From an uncultured Flavobacteriales bacterium (lineage in GTDB: Bacteria > Bacteroidota > Bacteroidia > CAIKAF01), in assembly GCA_903825395.1 (NCBI GenBank), contig CAIKAF010000033.1:16166-80165 (forward strand): a stretch of DNA of 64,000 nucleotides, read 5' to 3'. The notes beneath the pieces were generated by a model. That model was not told where the DNA came from and searched no databases. It worked only from the letters and a program-made list of their open reading frames with translations. This document shows, piece after piece, positions 55,171-63,727 of this stretch (its first letter is position 1; each line of letters starts with the position of its first letter). The translations under genes were made by a program, and so were the position numbers.

Positions 55171-55476
55171 CTACACTTTAATCTCAACCTCAACTCCACT
55201 TGGCAATTCAAGCTTCATAAGGGCATCTATGGTTTTTGAAGAAGTACTGTAAATGTCCATCAAACGCTTGTACGAACACAATTGAAACTGCTCACGGCTC
55301 TTCTTATTGACGTGGGGCGAGCGTAAAACGGTATAAATCCGTTTGTGTGTTGGTAAGGGAATAGGACCATTTACCACAGCACCCGTACTCTTAACCGTCT
55401 TAACAATCTTCTCAGCCGACTTATCAACCAAGTTGTAGTCGTACGATTTAAGCTTGATGCGAATTTTTTGACTCAT
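55171..55476 (-). CDS. rpsJ: 30S ribosomal protein S10
   Basis: 101 aa. It begins [40 protein letters not shown] and [16 protein letters not shown] are the S10 signatures. S10 (NusE) also joins NusG in antitermination. The first gene of the S10 set, with its own promoter in the 103-bp gap after fusA. Confidence 0.98.
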   Translation of the reverse strand: MSQKIRIKLKSYDYNLVDKSAEKIVKTVKSTGAVVNGPIPLPTHKRIYTVLRSPHVNKKSREQFQLCSYKRLMDIYSTSSKTIDALMKLELPSGVEVEIKV

Positions 55477-55516
55477 AACTCAATACCTTGTTGTTCTGGC
55501 CCTGTTTTTGGGATTG

Positions 55517-55547
55517 CAAAGGTGCAAATCTTTGTTCAAAATTCCAA
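55517..55547 (-). promoter_or_regulatory. Promoter in front of rpsJ
   Basis: On the minus strand TTG (55547-55545), a 20-nt spacer and CACCTTTG (55524-55517), followed by CAATCCC. Same geometry as the rpsQ and rpsL promoters. Confidence 0.75.
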
Positions 55548-55579
55548 TAGCAGGGATTTAAATAAATCGGTTTAACGTA

Positions 55580-57709
55580 TTAATTCTTTTTTCCTTTGAC
55601 TTTAGCCACTACATCTTCCTGAATATTGCGAGGTGCAGGATCGTAATGACTGAACTCCATGGTAGAACTTGCACGGCCCGAAGTAATGGTCCGCAATGAG
55701 GTTACATAGCCAAACATTTCACTCAACGGAACTTTAGCCTTAACCACTTTCGCATTACCACGGCTGTCCATGCCATCAATTTGACCACGACGGCGGTTTA
55801 AGTCACCTACCACATCACCCATGTTCTCTTCAGGGGTTACAACCTCAACCTTCATAATGGGCTCGAGTAGAATCGGCTTTGCGCTTGGCATGGCTTCACG
55901 ATAGGCCATTTTGGCACACAACTCAAAGGATAAAGAGTCTGAGTCAACTGCATGGTAAGAACCATCCGTCAATGTAACACGTAGAGAAGTAACTGGGAAA
56001 CCAGCCAATACTCCATTTTGCATGGAAGCTTCAAAACCTTTTTGAACGGAAGGAATGTATTCTCGAGGAATGTTGCCTCCTTTCACCTCGTCCACAAATT
56101 CCAATCCGGGTTGACCATCTGGACGTGGTTCCAATGAAAATTGAATATCCGCAAATTTACCACGACCACCCGTTTGCTTCTTATACACCTCACGGTGAGA
56201 AACCTTACCGGTGATTGCTTCTTTGTACGCTACCTGCGGCGCACCTTGGTTGCACTCCACCTTAAACTCACGCTTCAAGCGATCTAAAATAATTTCAAGG
56301 TGCAATTCTCCCATACCTTCGATGATGGTTTGATTGCTGTCCTCGTCGGTATGCACTTTGAAGGTCGGATCTTCCTCGGCCAATTTCGATAGAGCATTCC
56401 CAAGTTTATCGACATCGGCTTGAGTTTTTGGCTCAATTGCGACTCCAATAACAGGATCAGGGAAACTCATCGCTTCAAGGGTGATTGGCTTTTTCTCATC
56501 GCACAAGGTATCACCTGTACGAATGTCCTTAAACCCTACTCCAGCACCAATATCACCCGCTTCAATAAAATCGATTGGGTTTTGTTTGTTGGAGTGCATT
56601 TGGAAAATGCGAGAAATCCGCTCTTTGTTTCCAGTACGTACGTTCATTACATAACTGCCCGCATCTAGACGGCCTGAGTACATTCTAAAAAAGCACAAGC
56701 GACCAACGAATGGATCGGTAGCAATTTTAAATGCCAAGGCTGCCATAGGCTCGGCTGCATCAGGGCGACGAAGCTCTTCTTCATCCGTATCTGGATTGAT
56801 GCCCTTAACGGCCTCGATATCCATAGGAGAAGGCAAGTACCGAATAACCCCATCCAACATGGTTTGAACGCCTTTATTTTTAAAGGCAGAACCACACATC
56901 ATGGGTACGATATCAATGGCCAAAGTGGCGCGGCGAATCGCAGTATGAATTTCTTCTTCGGTGATGGTTGACGGATCTTCAAAAAACTTCTCCATCAATC
57001 GATCATCATACTCAGCCACCGTTTCTAGCAAATAGTTTCTCCAATGTTCTACATCCGCCACTAAATCTGCAGGAATATCAACAATAGCATATTTGGCACC
57101 TTCTGAGGCTTCGTCCCAAATTATTCCTTGTTGAGTAATCAAATCTACAACTCCCTTGAAGCTATCTTCAGCACCGATTGGCACTTGCAGCGGAACTGGC
57201 TTAGCGCCCAAGCGGGCTTTAACTTGTTCAACTACAGAAAAGAAATCGGCTCCTGCACGGTCCATTTTATTAACAAAACCAATGCGAGGAACTTCGTATT
57301 TATTCATTTGCCGCCATACCGTTTCCGATTGCGGTTCAACACCACCTACTGCACAGAATAAGGCAACGGCTCCATCTAAAACACGCAGAGAACGTTCAAC
57401 CTCAACGGTGAAGTCAACGTGCCCTGGAGTGTCAATAATGTTAATTTGGTACTGCTTAGTTTCACCAGAGATTGCTTGCCCCTGTTGAGTTGGAAAATTC
57501 CAAAAACAGGTGGTTGCGGCAGAGGTAATTGTAATTCCCCTCTCCTGCTCTTGCACCATCCAGTCCATGGTAGCTGCACCATCATGCACTTCTCCAATTT
57601 TGTGAGTTTTACCTGTGTAATACAGAATACGCTCAGAGGTAGTTGTTTTACCTGCATCAATGTGAGCGGATATACCAATATTTCGGGTGAATCTTAAATC
57701 ACGTGCCAT
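55580..57709 (-). CDS. fusA: Elongation factor G
   Basis: 709 aa. G motifs are [25 protein letters not shown] and NKMDRAG. Domain IV has [19 protein letters not shown], and domain V ends with [20 protein letters not shown]. It drives translocation and, with RRF, recycling. It is 27 bp after rpsG. The following gene in E. coli (tuf) is missing here; rpsJ follows after a new promoter. Confidence 0.98.
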   Translation of the reverse strand: MARDLRFTRNIGISAHIDAGKTTTSERILYYTGKTHKIGEVHDGAATMDWMVQEQERGITITSAATTCFWNFPTQQGQAISGETKQYQINIIDTPGHVDFTVEVERSLRVLDGAVALFCAVGGVEPQSETVWRQMNKYEVPRIGFVNKMDRAGADFFSVVEQVKARLGAKPVPLQVPIGAEDSFKGVVDLITQQGIIWDEASEGAKYAIVDIPADLVADVEHWRNYLLETVAEYDDRLMEKFFEDPSTITEEEIHTAIRRATLAIDIVPMMCGSAFKNKGVQTMLDGVIRYLPSPMDIEAVKGINPDTDEEELRRPDAAEPMAALAFKIATDPFVGRLCFFRMYSGRLDAGSYVMNVRTGNKERISRIFQMHSNKQNPIDFIEAGDIGAGVGFKDIRTGDTLCDEKKPITLEAMSFPDPVIGVAIEPKTQADVDKLGNALSKLAEEDPTFKVHTDEDSNQTIIEGMGELHLEIILDRLKREFKVECNQGAPQVAYKEAITGKVSHREVYKKQTGGRGKFADIQFSLEPRPDGQPGLEFVDEVKGGNIPREYIPSVQKGFEASMQNGVLAGFPVTSLRVTLTDGSYHAVDSDSLSFELCAKMAYREAMPSAKPILLEPIMKVEVVTPEENMGDVVGDLNRRRGQIDGMDSRGNAKVVKAKVPLSEMFGYVTSLRTITSGRASSTMEFSHYDPAPRNIQEDVVAKVKGKKN

Positions 57710-57736
57710 AGGATCGAGAGAGGAAAAGGGTAAAAA

Positions 57737-58210
57737 TTAAAAACGGAAATGAGAGAAAGCCTTGTTGGCTTCAGCCATGCGGTGGGTATCTTCTTTCTTT
57801 TTGTAGGCTCCACCTTCATTGTTGAACGCAGCCATAACCTCATTGGCCAACTTTTGAGCCATGGATTTGTCGTTGCGTTTACGGGCAGCAAGAATCATCC
57901 ATTTCATACCTAAAGACAAGCGCCGAGACGGACGAATTTCTTGAGGAATTTGAAAGGTTGCTCCACCCACACGACGTGACCGTACCTCAACAGCAGGAGT
58001 TACATTTTCCAAGGCCTTTTTCCACACATCAAGTGGAGAAGGCTCATCGGCCATGCGCTTGCTAATGATTTCAATGGACTCGTAAAAAATTTCGTACGAG
58101 GTTTGTTTTTTTCCGCTCAACATCAAGTTGTTCACAAACTTGGTAACCAGTGTATCCTTAAATTTAGGATCTGGAAGAATGATGCGCTTTTTTGGTTTCG
58201 ATTTTCTCAT
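57737..58210 (-). CDS. rpsG: 30S ribosomal protein S7
   Basis: 157 aa. [45 protein letters not shown] (split) and [12 protein letters not shown] at the C-terminus are conserved. It organises the 30S head. It is 28 bp after rpsL. Confidence 0.98.
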   Translation of the reverse strand: MRKSKPKKRIILPDPKFKDTLVTKFVNNLMLSGKKQTSYEIFYESIEIISKRMADEPSPLDVWKKALENVTPAVEVRSRRVGGATFQIPQEIRPSRRLSLGMKWMILAARKRNDKSMAQKLANEVMAAFNNEGGAYKKKEDTHRMAEANKAFSHFRF

Positions 58211-58238
58211 CGGTGAAAAGGTCTATTCAGCAAGTTAA

Positions 58239-58622
58239 TTAGCTCTTTTTGACTTTAGGCCGCTTGGTGCCATATTTGCTTCGGCGTTGGTTACGCCCCT
58301 CAACACCAGCGGTATCAAGAGCGCCACGAACAATGTGGTAACGAACTCCGGGTAAATCTTTAACCCTTCCGCCACGCACCAATACAATGCTGTGTTCCTG
58401 CAAATTATGACCCTCACCAGGAATGTAGGCATTCACTTCACGTTGATTGGTTAAGCGAACCCTGGCCACCTTGCGCAGAGCTGAGTTTGGTTTTTTGGGC
58501 GTGGTAGTGTACACACGAACGCAAACGCCACGGCGCTGAGGACAAGAATCCAGAGCGATGGACTTACTTTTCTTCACTACTTGGGTGCGTCCTTTTCGCA
58601 CCAGCTGTTGGATTGTTGGCAT
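58239..58622 (-). CDS. rpsL: 30S ribosomal protein S12
   Basis: 127 aa. [40 protein letters not shown] and the loop around [20 protein letters not shown] are conserved. Lysines in KKPNSALRK and the PGVR loop are the classical streptomycin positions and look wild type. First gene of the supercluster. Confidence 0.98.
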   Translation of the reverse strand: MPTIQQLVRKGRTQVVKKSKSIALDSCPQRRGVCVRVYTTTPKKPNSALRKVARVRLTNQREVNAYIPGEGHNLQEHSIVLVRGGRVKDLPGVRYHIVRGALDTAGVEGRNQRRSKYGTKRPKVKKS

Positions 58623-58666
58623 ATCAATACTTTAAGGATTAAAGCCTACCCTACATTTAGGGATTG

Positions 58667-58697
58667 CAAAGGTGCTGTTTATTTTTTAATTATCCAA
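58667..58697 (-). promoter_or_regulatory. Promoter of the str operon (rpsL-rpsG-fusA)
   Basis: On the minus strand TTG (58697-58695), a 20-nt spacer and CACCTTTG (58674-58667), followed by CAATCCCTAAAT. Identical in layout to those before rpsJ and rpsQ. About 44 bp upstream of the rpsL ATG. Confidence 0.78.
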
Positions 58698-58751
58698 CAC
58701 ACCTAAGACTTTTTTATGGGGATAAAGGCTTCTCCCTAATTGAAACTACCT

Positions 58752-58759
58752 TACCTTTG
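58752..58759 (+). promoter_or_regulatory. -7 box of the SDR gene
   Basis: TACCTTTG ends 9 bp before ATG 58769. It fixes the start of the SDR gene, since the in-frame ATG at 58664 lies upstream of it and within the divergent rpsL promoter. Confidence 0.6.
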
Positions 58760-58768
58760 AATAAAAAA

Positions 58769-59467
58769 ATGCGCGTTTTAATCACAGGAGCTACGGCAGG
58801 AATAGGCTATAAAATTGCTGAAAAGGCATTGGAAGAAGGCCGGCAGGTCAGTATCACAGGCAGGCAAGCAAAAACGGTTGAACATGCCGTAAACATGCTG
58901 CAATCTAAATATGGGGCTAAGGTTGAGGGGTTGATCGTAGATTTCACAAAGGCCGCAGAAACTCAGCAATTTATTGACTCTGCATTCACAGCTGAAACGC
59001 TGCCCGATGTGTTGATTTTTAATGCAGGTCAGTATGCTGAAGGGCCCATGCATGAACCGGGCGAAGGCCATATTGAACCTCAGCTGCGCTTGCATTTTCT
59101 GCATATTATAGAGGCGCTGCAAGTCTGGCTTCCCTGGATGAAAGCAAGAAAAGGAGGACATATTATATGTATGAATTCCATTATTTCTCTCGAGCCCAGA
59201 AGAGCAGCACCGGGATATTCGGTGTCAAAAGCAGCATTATTAGCATACCTGCGGGCGCTTCAGCCTGAGCTGATTCCGCATGGAATTCGCGTTAGCCAAT
59301 TGCTTCCGTCTTCCACACAATCCCGATCATGGCAAGGCAGCGGCATACAAGAAGATCTGTTGATGGACGCGGAAGAACTGGCCAAATGGGTAAGCACAAT
59401 GTGGTCAAGTCCGCCCAACATGGTAAGCACCGAGCTCATTTTACGGCCCATGAGTCCATTGTTTTAA
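58769..59467 (+). CDS. Short-chain dehydrogenase/reductase (SDR)
   Basis: 232 aa from ATG 58769 (MRVLITGATAGIGYKIAEKA). The NAD(P) motif is TGATAGIG at residues 6-13, and LIFNAG is near residue 88. The catalytic Ser/Tyr/Lys lie in ICMNSIISLEPRRAAPGYSVSKAAL (split: S..., YSVSK). Classical SDR; substrate unknown. Divergent from rpsL, followed 23 bp later by repeat copy 5. Confidence 0.88.
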   Translation: MRVLITGATAGIGYKIAEKALEEGRQVSITGRQAKTVEHAVNMLQSKYGAKVEGLIVDFTKAAETQQFIDSAFTAETLPDVLIFNAGQYAEGPMHEPGEGHIEPQLRLHFLHIIEALQVWLPWMKARKGGHIICMNSIISLEPRRAAPGYSVSKAALLAYLRALQPELIPHGIRVSQLLPSSTQSRSWQGSGIQEDLLMDAEELAKWVSTMWSSPPNMVSTELILRPMSPLF

Positions 59468-59489
59468 TTGATTTTTTAAGGGATTTTTT

Positions 59490-59629
59490 GGGCGGGTTCC
59501 GGGCTTTCACAGATAGTCCGCCGTGCTAAGGCATGGCCCCAGCGGCTTTACGCGGGCTCCTAAAGTCGCCTGCGCAGCGCGCGGGCCCATAGCCTAAGCC
59601 CGTGCGGGCTATCTAGTTCAATCCCGCCC
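59490..59629 (+). repeat. Structured ~145-bp repeat, copy 5
   Basis: It opens TTTTTTGGGCGGG, then GGGCTTTCAC, AGTCCGC, apical GGCTCCTAAAGTCGCCT, and closes GTTCAATCCCGCCC. The outer stem GGGCGGG/CCCGCCC is a perfect 7 bp. The inner arm GCTAAGGCATGGCCCC pairs with GGGCCCATAGCCTAAGC. It lies downstream of the SDR gene and faces copy 6 in inverted orientation. Confidence 0.9.
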
Positions 59630-59818
59630 GCGGGCCTCCAGTTCACTTGGTCCGACAAAAACAGAAAAGCGCCATTGGATGGAAGTATAAAGCAATTCAA
59701 ATAACTTTTATACCATTTCAACCTGCACGAAAACCGTCCTATGAATTGAAAGCTCAGAAAACACTTCATCGAGGGCCGTGCAGTAAAATAGAATGGTCAA
59801 TTCCCCCTGAATTTAAGC

Positions 59819-59850
59819 GCGACGGAGCGTACTCCGTCGCCCTTTTTTTT
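59819..59850 (+). terminator. Strong isolated intrinsic terminator
   Basis: GCGACGGAG (59819-59827) and CTCCGTCGC (59832-59840) form a perfect 9-bp stem with loop CGTA, followed by CC and eight T residues. It lies 350 bp after the SDR stop, beyond repeat copy 5. No convincing coding gene lies between, so it ends either a long SDR 3' UTR or a small RNA. Confidence 0.85.
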
Positions 59851-59873
59851 GAATAGATATTGGGAAAGAGGCG

Positions 59874-60021
59874 GCGGCGGGCTGGATTGAACACGTTAGC
59901 CCGAAAGACCGCAAGCCCAATGCCCGTGAGCTGCGCAGGCGACTTTAGGAGCCCGCGTAAAGCCACTGGGCATTTGGCTTGTGGACGCGGACTAACGGTG
60001 AAAGCCAGATTACCCGCCCCC
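59874..60021 (-). repeat. Structured ~145-bp repeat, copy 6
   Basis: Read on the minus strand it opens TTTTTTGGGGGCGGG, then TGGCTTTCAC, AGTCCGC, apical GGCTCCTAAAGTCGCCT, and closes GTTCAATCC-AGCCCGCC. The inner arm CAAGCCAAATGCCC pairs with GGGCATTGGGCTTG. Inverted relative to copy 5, 244 bp away. It ends 66 bp before the HAD gene. Confidence 0.9.
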
Positions 60022-60075
60022 AAAAAATATATCTTCTCAGGGCCAACCGGATACCACAAAACACCAAATTCCTCT

Positions 60076-60083
60076 TACCTTCG
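60076..60083 (+). promoter_or_regulatory. -7-like box of the HAD gene
   Basis: TACCTTCG differs by one base from TAnnTTTG and ends 4 bp before the GTG start at 60088. Confidence 0.45.
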
Positions 60084-60087
60084 AAAG

Positions 60088-60801
60088 GTGCAAACTCATT
60101 TGTTTTTTGACCTGGATAAAACGCTGTGGGATTTTGAAGCAAACTCCCGGCAGACGCTGTTGGAAATCTATCATTACTTTAAATTGGAGTCTATTATTCC
60201 CGACTCGTCTTCCTTTATAGAAGCCTACGAAACCCACAATGAACAGTGTTGGGCCGCCTATCAACGCAATGAAATTCGAAAGGATTTTCTGAGGCATCAA
60301 CGATTTTTCCTGACCCTGGAGCAATTTGGATTTAAAAACAGGACGCTATCAAAAAAATTGGCCAATGAATATGTCACTTTATCTCCGTTAAAAACCCAAT
60401 TGCGGCCCTTTGCCATGGAGCTCATTCAAGAGCTAAACGGTGAATTTCCTTTGCACATCATCACGAATGGATTTCAGGAAGTACAGTCCATAAAATTAAA
60501 AGCATCGGGCCTGGAGCCTTATTTTCAGCAGATTATAACCTCGGAAAAAGCCGGACACAAAAAGCCATCTCCGCGCATATTTCAGCATGCCTTAAAGCGT
60601 GCCGGAGCCCAAGCTGAATACAGCTGGATGCTGGGCGATGATTGGCAAGCCGATGTTCAAGGAGCCCTAAATTCAGGATTAAAATCCATTTGGTATAACC
60701 CCAACAATGAACCTATGCCAGCCACCAATGCCTGGCAGGTGAATTGCTTATCAAAAGCAGCCCAGATTATTCGGACCGAACATGTTCAGAATAGCCATTG
60801 A
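60088..60801 (+). CDS. HAD-superfamily hydrolase (YjjG-like nucleotidase)
   Basis: 237 aa from GTG 60088. The open frame continues upstream to 59860, but that part is repeat copy 6 translated and is not protein-like. HAD motif I is FFDLDKTLWDFEANS at residue 7, motif II IITNGFQEVQ, motif III K in SEKAGHKKPSPRIF, and motif IV MLGDDWQADVQGAL. This order and the WDFEANS cap entry match YjjG-type 5'-nucleotidases. The substrate is inferred. Confidence 0.88.
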   Translation: MQTHLFFDLDKTLWDFEANSRQTLLEIYHYFKLESIIPDSSSFIEAYETHNEQCWAAYQRNEIRKDFLRHQRFFLTLEQFGFKNRTLSKKLANEYVTLSPLKTQLRPFAMELIQELNGEFPLHIITNGFQEVQSIKLKASGLEPYFQQIITSEKAGHKKPSPRIFQHALKRAGAQAEYSWMLGDDWQADVQGALNSGLKSIWYNPNNEPMPATNAWQVNCLSKAAQIIRTEHVQNSH

Positions 60802-60827
60802 CCGGAAACAGAGAAGTGGATTTGATT

Positions 60828-60856
60828 TTGCAATTCCATTGTGCTATGTATCTTTG
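60828..60856 (+). promoter_or_regulatory. Promoter of the MerR-MltD-DUF4837 set
   Basis: TTG (60828-60830), an 18-nt spacer and TATCTTTG (60849-60856), a full match to the Bacteroidetes promoter. It places the start of translation at ATG 60895 rather than 60841. Confidence 0.7.
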
Positions 60857-60894
60857 AGGACCGACACCATCCATCCAACCCCAAGCTAGGCCAA

Positions 60895-61251
60895 ATGAGC
60901 CTGAAAGAAAAACAACCTGAAGACCTGAAATTGTACTACACCATTGGTGAAGTAAGTGCTATGTTGGGTGTCAATGCATCACTGATTCGATTTTGGGAAA
61001 AGGAATTTCCGGTTCTGAAACCTAAGAAAAACAGAAAAGGAAATCGGTTGTTTACCAAACAGGACATACAGCATTTGAAAGAAATTTACCATTGGGTAAA
61101 AGAACAGGGCTATACCCTTGAGGGCGCTCGAAAAAAAATGTTGGCCGAAAAGAAAATGAAAAGCGAAAATGGTCGTTCCCCTGTTGAGTCAAATCGCTGG
61201 GACACCATACAGGCTTTGCTCGATGAATTAGATTCGCTGTTGAAAAAATGA
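60895..61251 (+). CDS. MerR-family helix-turn-helix regulator
   Basis: 118 aa from ATG 60895. The winged HTH is LYYTIGEVSAMLGVNASLIR FWEKEFP (split) with GNRLFTKQDIQHLKEIYHWV, followed by a coiled-coil part. There are no Cys residues for metal sensing. Small MerR proteins of this type are common in Bacteroidota next to cell-wall genes. The stop overlaps the MltD start (ATGA at 61248-61251). Confidence 0.88.
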   Translation: MSLKEKQPEDLKLYYTIGEVSAMLGVNASLIRFWEKEFPVLKPKKNRKGNRLFTKQDIQHLKEIYHWVKEQGYTLEGARKKMLAEKKMKSENGRSPVESNRWDTIQALLDELDSLLKK

Positions 61252-62720
61252 AAATCCTCTCCCCCCTGTTCCGCAGGCTACTTATACCCACATTCTATTG
61301 CTTTAGTGCATTGGGTGTGTATGCCGATCAAGTTGAACCCATGGAAATGCCCAAAGCCGACGACCCTGTTTTGGCCATGATGGATAGCTTGGATGTACTT
61401 AACTATTTTAAAAATTACAGAAAGGTCAACGAAGGCTCAACCCAGCGGAATTTGCAATATGCTCCAGATTCGATTCCAGACTTTTCCGATAAAATTTACC
61501 GAGAACGGCTTAAAAAATTAGACCAAGCAACCCCCTTTAAATTGGATTACAATCCATTTGTAAAAGGCTACATTGAGTTGTACGCCAACCGAAGAAGAGG
61601 AACGGTGAGTAGAATGTTGGGGTTGGCCAACACCTACTTCCCCATGTTTGAAGAGAAACTGGCAAAAAACAACATGCCCTTGGAATTGAAGTATTTGGCC
61701 ATTGTTGAATCGGCTTTAAATCCTACAGCCAAATCAAGAGCAGGAGCCATGGGCTTGTGGCAATTTATGTATGGAACGGGGAAGTTGATGGGCCTGGAAA
61801 TTAGCAGTTACGTAGATGAACGCTGCGACCCGGAAAAAGCAACCGATGCTGCAATAGCTTATTTGAAGTATTTGTATAAATACTTCGGAAACGATTGGCA
61901 TTTGGCGTTGGCCGGCTACAATGCCGGACCCGGAAATGTAAACAAAGCCATACGCCGCTCTGGAGGAAAACGGGATTATTGGGAATTGCGCCCCTACCTT
62001 CCCAAAGAAACCAATGGGTATGTGCCGGCCTTTATTGCGGTCAATTACATTATGAATCACTACCGCGACCACAACATAAAACCTGTTCAAGCCAAATACC
62101 ATCGGTATGAGATTGATAGCATTTACGTTCGTCAAGAAATGACCTTAAGGCAAATTTCGGAAGTTCTTGGAATTGAAATGACGGAATTGGAAGTGTTGAA
62201 CCCAATGTACATTCAGGGGTTTGTACCCGCAAAGTGGAAACCCCTGCCCGTATATTTACCAAAAAGCTACATCGGCGATTTTATTGTAAATGAGCCCTTG
62301 TTGTATCGGTACGTAACTGGCACCTGGGCCGAACCTCCGGTAGATAGCAGCATTATAGCGCGTGGATTTTATGCCAACTACCACAAGGTAACTCGGGGCG
62401 AGTCGCTTGAATTTATCGCTTTGAAATACAGCATCAGTGCAGATACTCTGGCGGCGTGGAATCAATTGGGAGAAAAGCCCCGCTTGTTCTTAGGTCAAAA
62501 TCTCATTGTTTATACCACATCTGCCCCTGCTGCAAAAGTAGAACCAGAACCAACACCGACGTTACCCAATACTCCGCCAGCTGTCTATCACACTGTAAAA
62601 TCAGGTGAAACCTTATGGGCGGTTGCCAGAAAATTTAATACCACCCCCGAAGCCATTAAATCTAAAAATGGACTTAAAAGCGATGGACTTAGGGTAGGTC
62701 AACGGCTGAAAGTAAAATGA
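61248..62720 (+). CDS. MltD-like membrane-bound lytic transglycosylase with LysM repeats
   Basis: 490 aa. There is a signal peptide (about 1-27) and an SLT domain at about 135-270. The catalytic Glu is E154 in LAIVESALNPTAKSRAGAMG, followed by GLWQFMYGTGKLMGL and AGYNAGPGNVNKAI. Two LysM modules lie near the C-terminus (about 380-425, YHKVTRGESLEFIALKYSIS; 445-490, YHTVKSGETLWAVARKFNTT). It cleaves peptidoglycan non-hydrolytically. Coupled by 4-bp overlaps to the MerR gene and the DUF4837 gene. Confidence 0.93.
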   Translation: MKILSPLFRRLLIPTFYCFSALGVYADQVEPMEMPKADDPVLAMMDSLDVLNYFKNYRKVNEGSTQRNLQYAPDSIPDFSDKIYRERLKKLDQATPFKLDYNPFVKGYIELYANRRRGTVSRMLGLANTYFPMFEEKLAKNNMPLELKYLAIVESALNPTAKSRAGAMGLWQFMYGTGKLMGLEISSYVDERCDPEKATDAAIAYLKYLYKYFGNDWHLALAGYNAGPGNVNKAIRRSGGKRDYWELRPYLPKETNGYVPAFIAVNYIMNHYRDHNIKPVQAKYHRYEIDSIYVRQEMTLRQISEVLGIEMTELEVLNPMYIQGFVPAKWKPLPVYLPKSYIGDFIVNEPLLYRYVTGTWAEPPVDSSIIARGFYANYHKVTRGESLEFIALKYSISADTLAAWNQLGEKPRLFLGQNLIVYTTSAPAAKVEPEPTPTLPNTPPAVYHTVKSGETLWAVARKFNTTPEAIKSKNGLKSDGLRVGQRLKVK

Positions 62721-63727
62721 GGTTATTGGGTTTAGTTTGGGCTATATTGCTCATTTCTTGTGGAGGTGAATCTACCCCATACCGACCCAAAGCAATTGGG
62801 CCGGAAGGAGATTTAATGCTGGTGGTGGAGGATGAATTTTGGAGAAATCATGCCTTGGGCGACACCTTAAGAACCTTTTTTCAACAGGAATATCCGGGAT
62901 TGCCGCAGGTGGAACCGCTTTGGAAAATCAGCCGGATTTCTCCCAAGGACTTTTCAGGCAATCTGCGCTGGCAAAAGAATGTCTTTATTGTAGTGGTTTC
63001 AGATCGGCATCCCGCCGGACAACCTACCCTTGAATTTGCAGAAGATGCCTTTTCGACTCCTCAAATGGTCATTCGACTAAAAGCCAACCATCCCAATGAA
63101 TGGTTGGCAGCCTTCCGTGCCCATCGAAAAGAAGTTTTATCTCGCTTAAAAGAAAAAGACGGACGGGTAATGGCCCAGACAATACGAGCCAAAAACCTGT
63201 GTAAATCATGCAATGACACCCTAATCCAGCGCATGGGAATTGAATTGGCCATTCCCTCAGTTTTTCGCCCCGTTATACAAAATTCCAAGGTCTGTGCTTT
63301 TCAATACAGTGCCGAGCGGGTGGAAAAAGGGAGTGTACATTTAATTGAAAAGGTGGTTTGGCTGAGCTCCATACCTTATACCTCAGAAGAGCAGTTTTCG
63401 GTGAAATACTTGAAAAAAGTTTCAGACGGCATAACTCAAACTTATTTTAAAGGAGAAAATCAAGGCAGCGGAGTCATTATCGAACCGCGAATGCCTTGCG
63501 ATTCCAGCAGCTTAACCATTCAGGGGAATTATGCCATGGAATTGAGGGGCCTGTGGCGGATGAGCAATGAATTTAAGGGCGGTCCGTTTTTACTCTATGC
63601 CATATTGGATGCATCAAAACGGCGAATTTGGCTTGGTGGCGGGTTTGTATTTGCTGCCGGGCTTGATAAGCGGTCGCATATGATTGAACTTGAAGGCGTT
63701 TTACGCTCGCTACGGGAAACCAAGTAA
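62717..63727 (+). CDS. DUF4837 family lipoprotein
   Basis: 336 aa. Lipobox LLISC places the lipidated Cys at residue 15. The body has VVVSDRHPAGQPTLEFAEDA, RIWLGGGFVFAAGLDKRSHM and an NLC-SCN pair of cysteines (AKNLCKSCNDTL). The family is confined mainly to Bacteroidota; its function is not known. It is coupled to the MltD-like gene by ATGA, which suggests a cell-envelope role. The tandem repeat begins within its stop codon. Confidence 0.85.
   Translation: MRLLGLVWAILLISCGGESTPYRPKAIGPEGDLMLVVEDEFWRNHALGDTLRTFFQQEYPGLPQVEPLWKISRISPKDFSGNLRWQKNVFIVVVSDRHPAGQPTLEFAEDAFSTPQMVIRLKANHPNEWLAAFRAHRKEVLSRLKEKDGRVMAQTIRAKNLCKSCNDTLIQRMGIELAIPSVFRPVIQNSKVCAFQYSAERVEKGSVHLIEKVVWLSSIPYTSEEQFSVKYLKKVSDGITQTYFKGENQGSGVIIEPRMPCDSSSLTIQGNYAMELRGLWRMSNEFKGGPFLLYAILDASKRRIWLGGGFVFAAGLDKRSHMIELEGVLRSLRETK

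Noticed and set aside
59647..59856. 69-codon frame between repeat copies 5 and 6
   Set aside because: It runs through the terminator hairpin and T-run and has no recognisable motif or start signal.
59860..60087. N-terminal extension of the HAD protein from ATG 59860
   Set aside because: The 76 extra codons are repeat copy 6 translated. HAD motif I follows closely after GTG 60088, as expected for the family.
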